Origin: Anaerolineae bacterium
GTDB lineage: Bacteria; Chloroflexota; Anaerolineae; Aggregatilineales; UBA2796
Assembly (NCBI GenBank): GCA_020851855.1
Contig: JADZBY010000527.1
Span: 1-6,696, forward strand
Length of the DNA stretch: 6,696 nucleotides
Direction of reading: 5' to 3'
The translations under genes and the position numbers were made by a program. The notes beneath the pieces are model-generated. The model was not told the DNA's origin. It saw only the letters and a list, made by a program, of their open reading frames with translations, and did no database searches. This document shows positions 5,903 to 6,696 of the stretch, one piece after another (within the stretch, counting starts at the first letter, position 1; the number at the start of each line of letters is the position of its first letter).

Positions 5903-6696
5903 TTCGCAGGCGGCAGTCCGGCGCGGGGATGCGGCTGATCGTGGGGCTGATCATCGCCGCCATCGCCATCATCTCGTACCTCAGCTCCAGCCAGTTCAAC
6001 GAAGTCACCGGCGAAAACCAATACCTGAGCCTGACCACCTCTCAGGAAATTGCGCTCGGCCTGCAATCCGCGCCGCAGATGGTGGCGGAGTTCGGCGGCC
6101 TCAGCCCGGACCCGCAGGCGCAACAGGTCGTGGATCAGGTCGGGCAGGACCTCGTGAATAGCACGGTGGCGCGCAATACGCCGTGGCAGTTTGAGTTCTC
6201 GGTCTTGAACGACCCGAACACGGTGAACGCCTTTGCCCTGCCGGGCGGGCCGATCTTCATCACCGAGGCGCTCCTGAGCCGCATACAAACGGAAGATCAG
6301 CTTGCCGGCGTGCTCGCGCACGAGATCACGCACGTGCTGGCCCGGCACAGCGCACAGCAGATCGCCAAGAGCGAGTTGACAAACGGACTGGTCGGCGCGG
6401 TGGGCGTTGCGGCGGGCACGGCGGATGCGGCGCAAACGGCGGCCATGATCGGACAGTTGATCAACATGCAGTACGGGCGCGATGACGAGACGGAGTCCGA
6501 CGAGTTCGGGGTGTGCCTGATGCGCTCCGCCGGGTACGACCCGCAGGGCATGGTCGAAGTGATGCAGATTCTCCAGCAGGCCAGCGGCGGCGGCGGCCAG
6601 CCGGAATTTCTGAGCACGCACCCGAACCCGGAGAACCGCATCCGCCGCATTCAGGACGTCATCGCCAACCCGCCGCGCGATTGCTCGCCCCGGTGA
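5899..6696 (+). CDS. M48-family zinc metalloprotease, membrane-anchored or secreted
   Basis: The product is a 265-residue peptidase, complete to the last base of the window. An Arg-rich start (RRR at 3-5) and a hydrophobic segment at 12-28 give a signal anchor or uncleaved signal peptide, placing the catalytic domain outside the cytoplasm. The zinc site is HEITH (H141, E142, H145) with E197 in the ETESDEFG segment as third ligand, matching the M48 ExxxD pattern. NAFALPGGPIFIT (110-122) and STHPNPENRIRRI (239-251) are further family motifs; the HP-x4-R element is where BepA has its regulatory histidine, as far as I recall. It lacks the TPR repeats of BepA and the four helices of HtpX, so it resembles short M48C/LoiP-type proteases, without a lipobox cysteine. 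GGAGG lies 7 nt before the ATG. A role in envelope protein quality control is inferred from the family. Confidence 0.93.
   Translation: MIRRRQSGAGMRLIVGLIIAAIAIISYLSSSQFNEVTGENQYLSLTTSQEIALGLQSAPQMVAEFGGLSPDPQAQQVVDQVGQDLVNSTVARNTPWQFEFSVLNDPNTVNAFALPGGPIFITEALLSRIQTEDQLAGVLAHEITHVLARHSAQQIAKSELTNGLVGAVGVAAGTADAAQTAAMIGQLINMQYGRDDETESDEFGVCLMRSAGYDPQGMVEVMQILQQASGGGGQPEFLSTHPNPENRIRRIQDVIANPPRDCSPR

Overview
The window is GC-rich, gene-dense bacterial DNA with every gene on the + strand. It holds the second half of a DMSO-reductase-type respiratory operon followed by an unrelated two-gene unit. The repeat styles (CCCTCAC/GTGAGGG inverted repeats and GTGTAGGG-led palindromes) and the gene mix would suit a Chloroflexota (Anaerolineae-like) genome. 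That is a weak inference, since no phylogenetic marker is present.

Region 1 (1-2838) is dmsA (5' end outside the window), dmsB and dmsC, packed with 10-nt and 2-nt gaps. DmsA is the molybdopterin catalytic subunit, DmsB the four-cluster ferredoxin-like subunit, and DmsC the eight-helix quinol-oxidising membrane anchor. DmsC keeps a His and a Glu at the spacing of the E. coli menaquinol-site residues. Together they would pass electrons from menaquinol through four [4Fe-4S] clusters to the Mo cofactor to reduce an S- or N-oxide, or a related oxyanion.

Region 2 (2839-3235) is non-coding and repeat-rich. It has two nearly identical 108-bp inverted-repeat units with a 123-bp period, plus a degenerate third element. 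They separate dmsC from the maturation genes.

Region 3 (3236-5151) is a TorD/DmsD-type chaperone gene overlapping by an ATGA junction with a gene for a 410-aa Fe-S protein. That protein has two 2[4Fe-4S] ferredoxin modules, a cysteine-bearing middle domain, an internal twin-arginine-like motif and a C-terminal CxxC...CxxC zinc ribbon. It is the least explained gene of the window and has no counterpart in the E. coli dmsABC operon.

Region 4 (5152-5425) is an intergenic spacer with two short GTGTAGGG-led palindromes.

Region 5 (5426-6696) is a second, translationally coupled pair: a four-helix membrane protein of unknown function and an M48-family zinc metalloprotease with one N-terminal membrane segment. 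The protease stop codon is the last three bases of the window. This pair has no evident link to DMSO respiration and looks like envelope maintenance.
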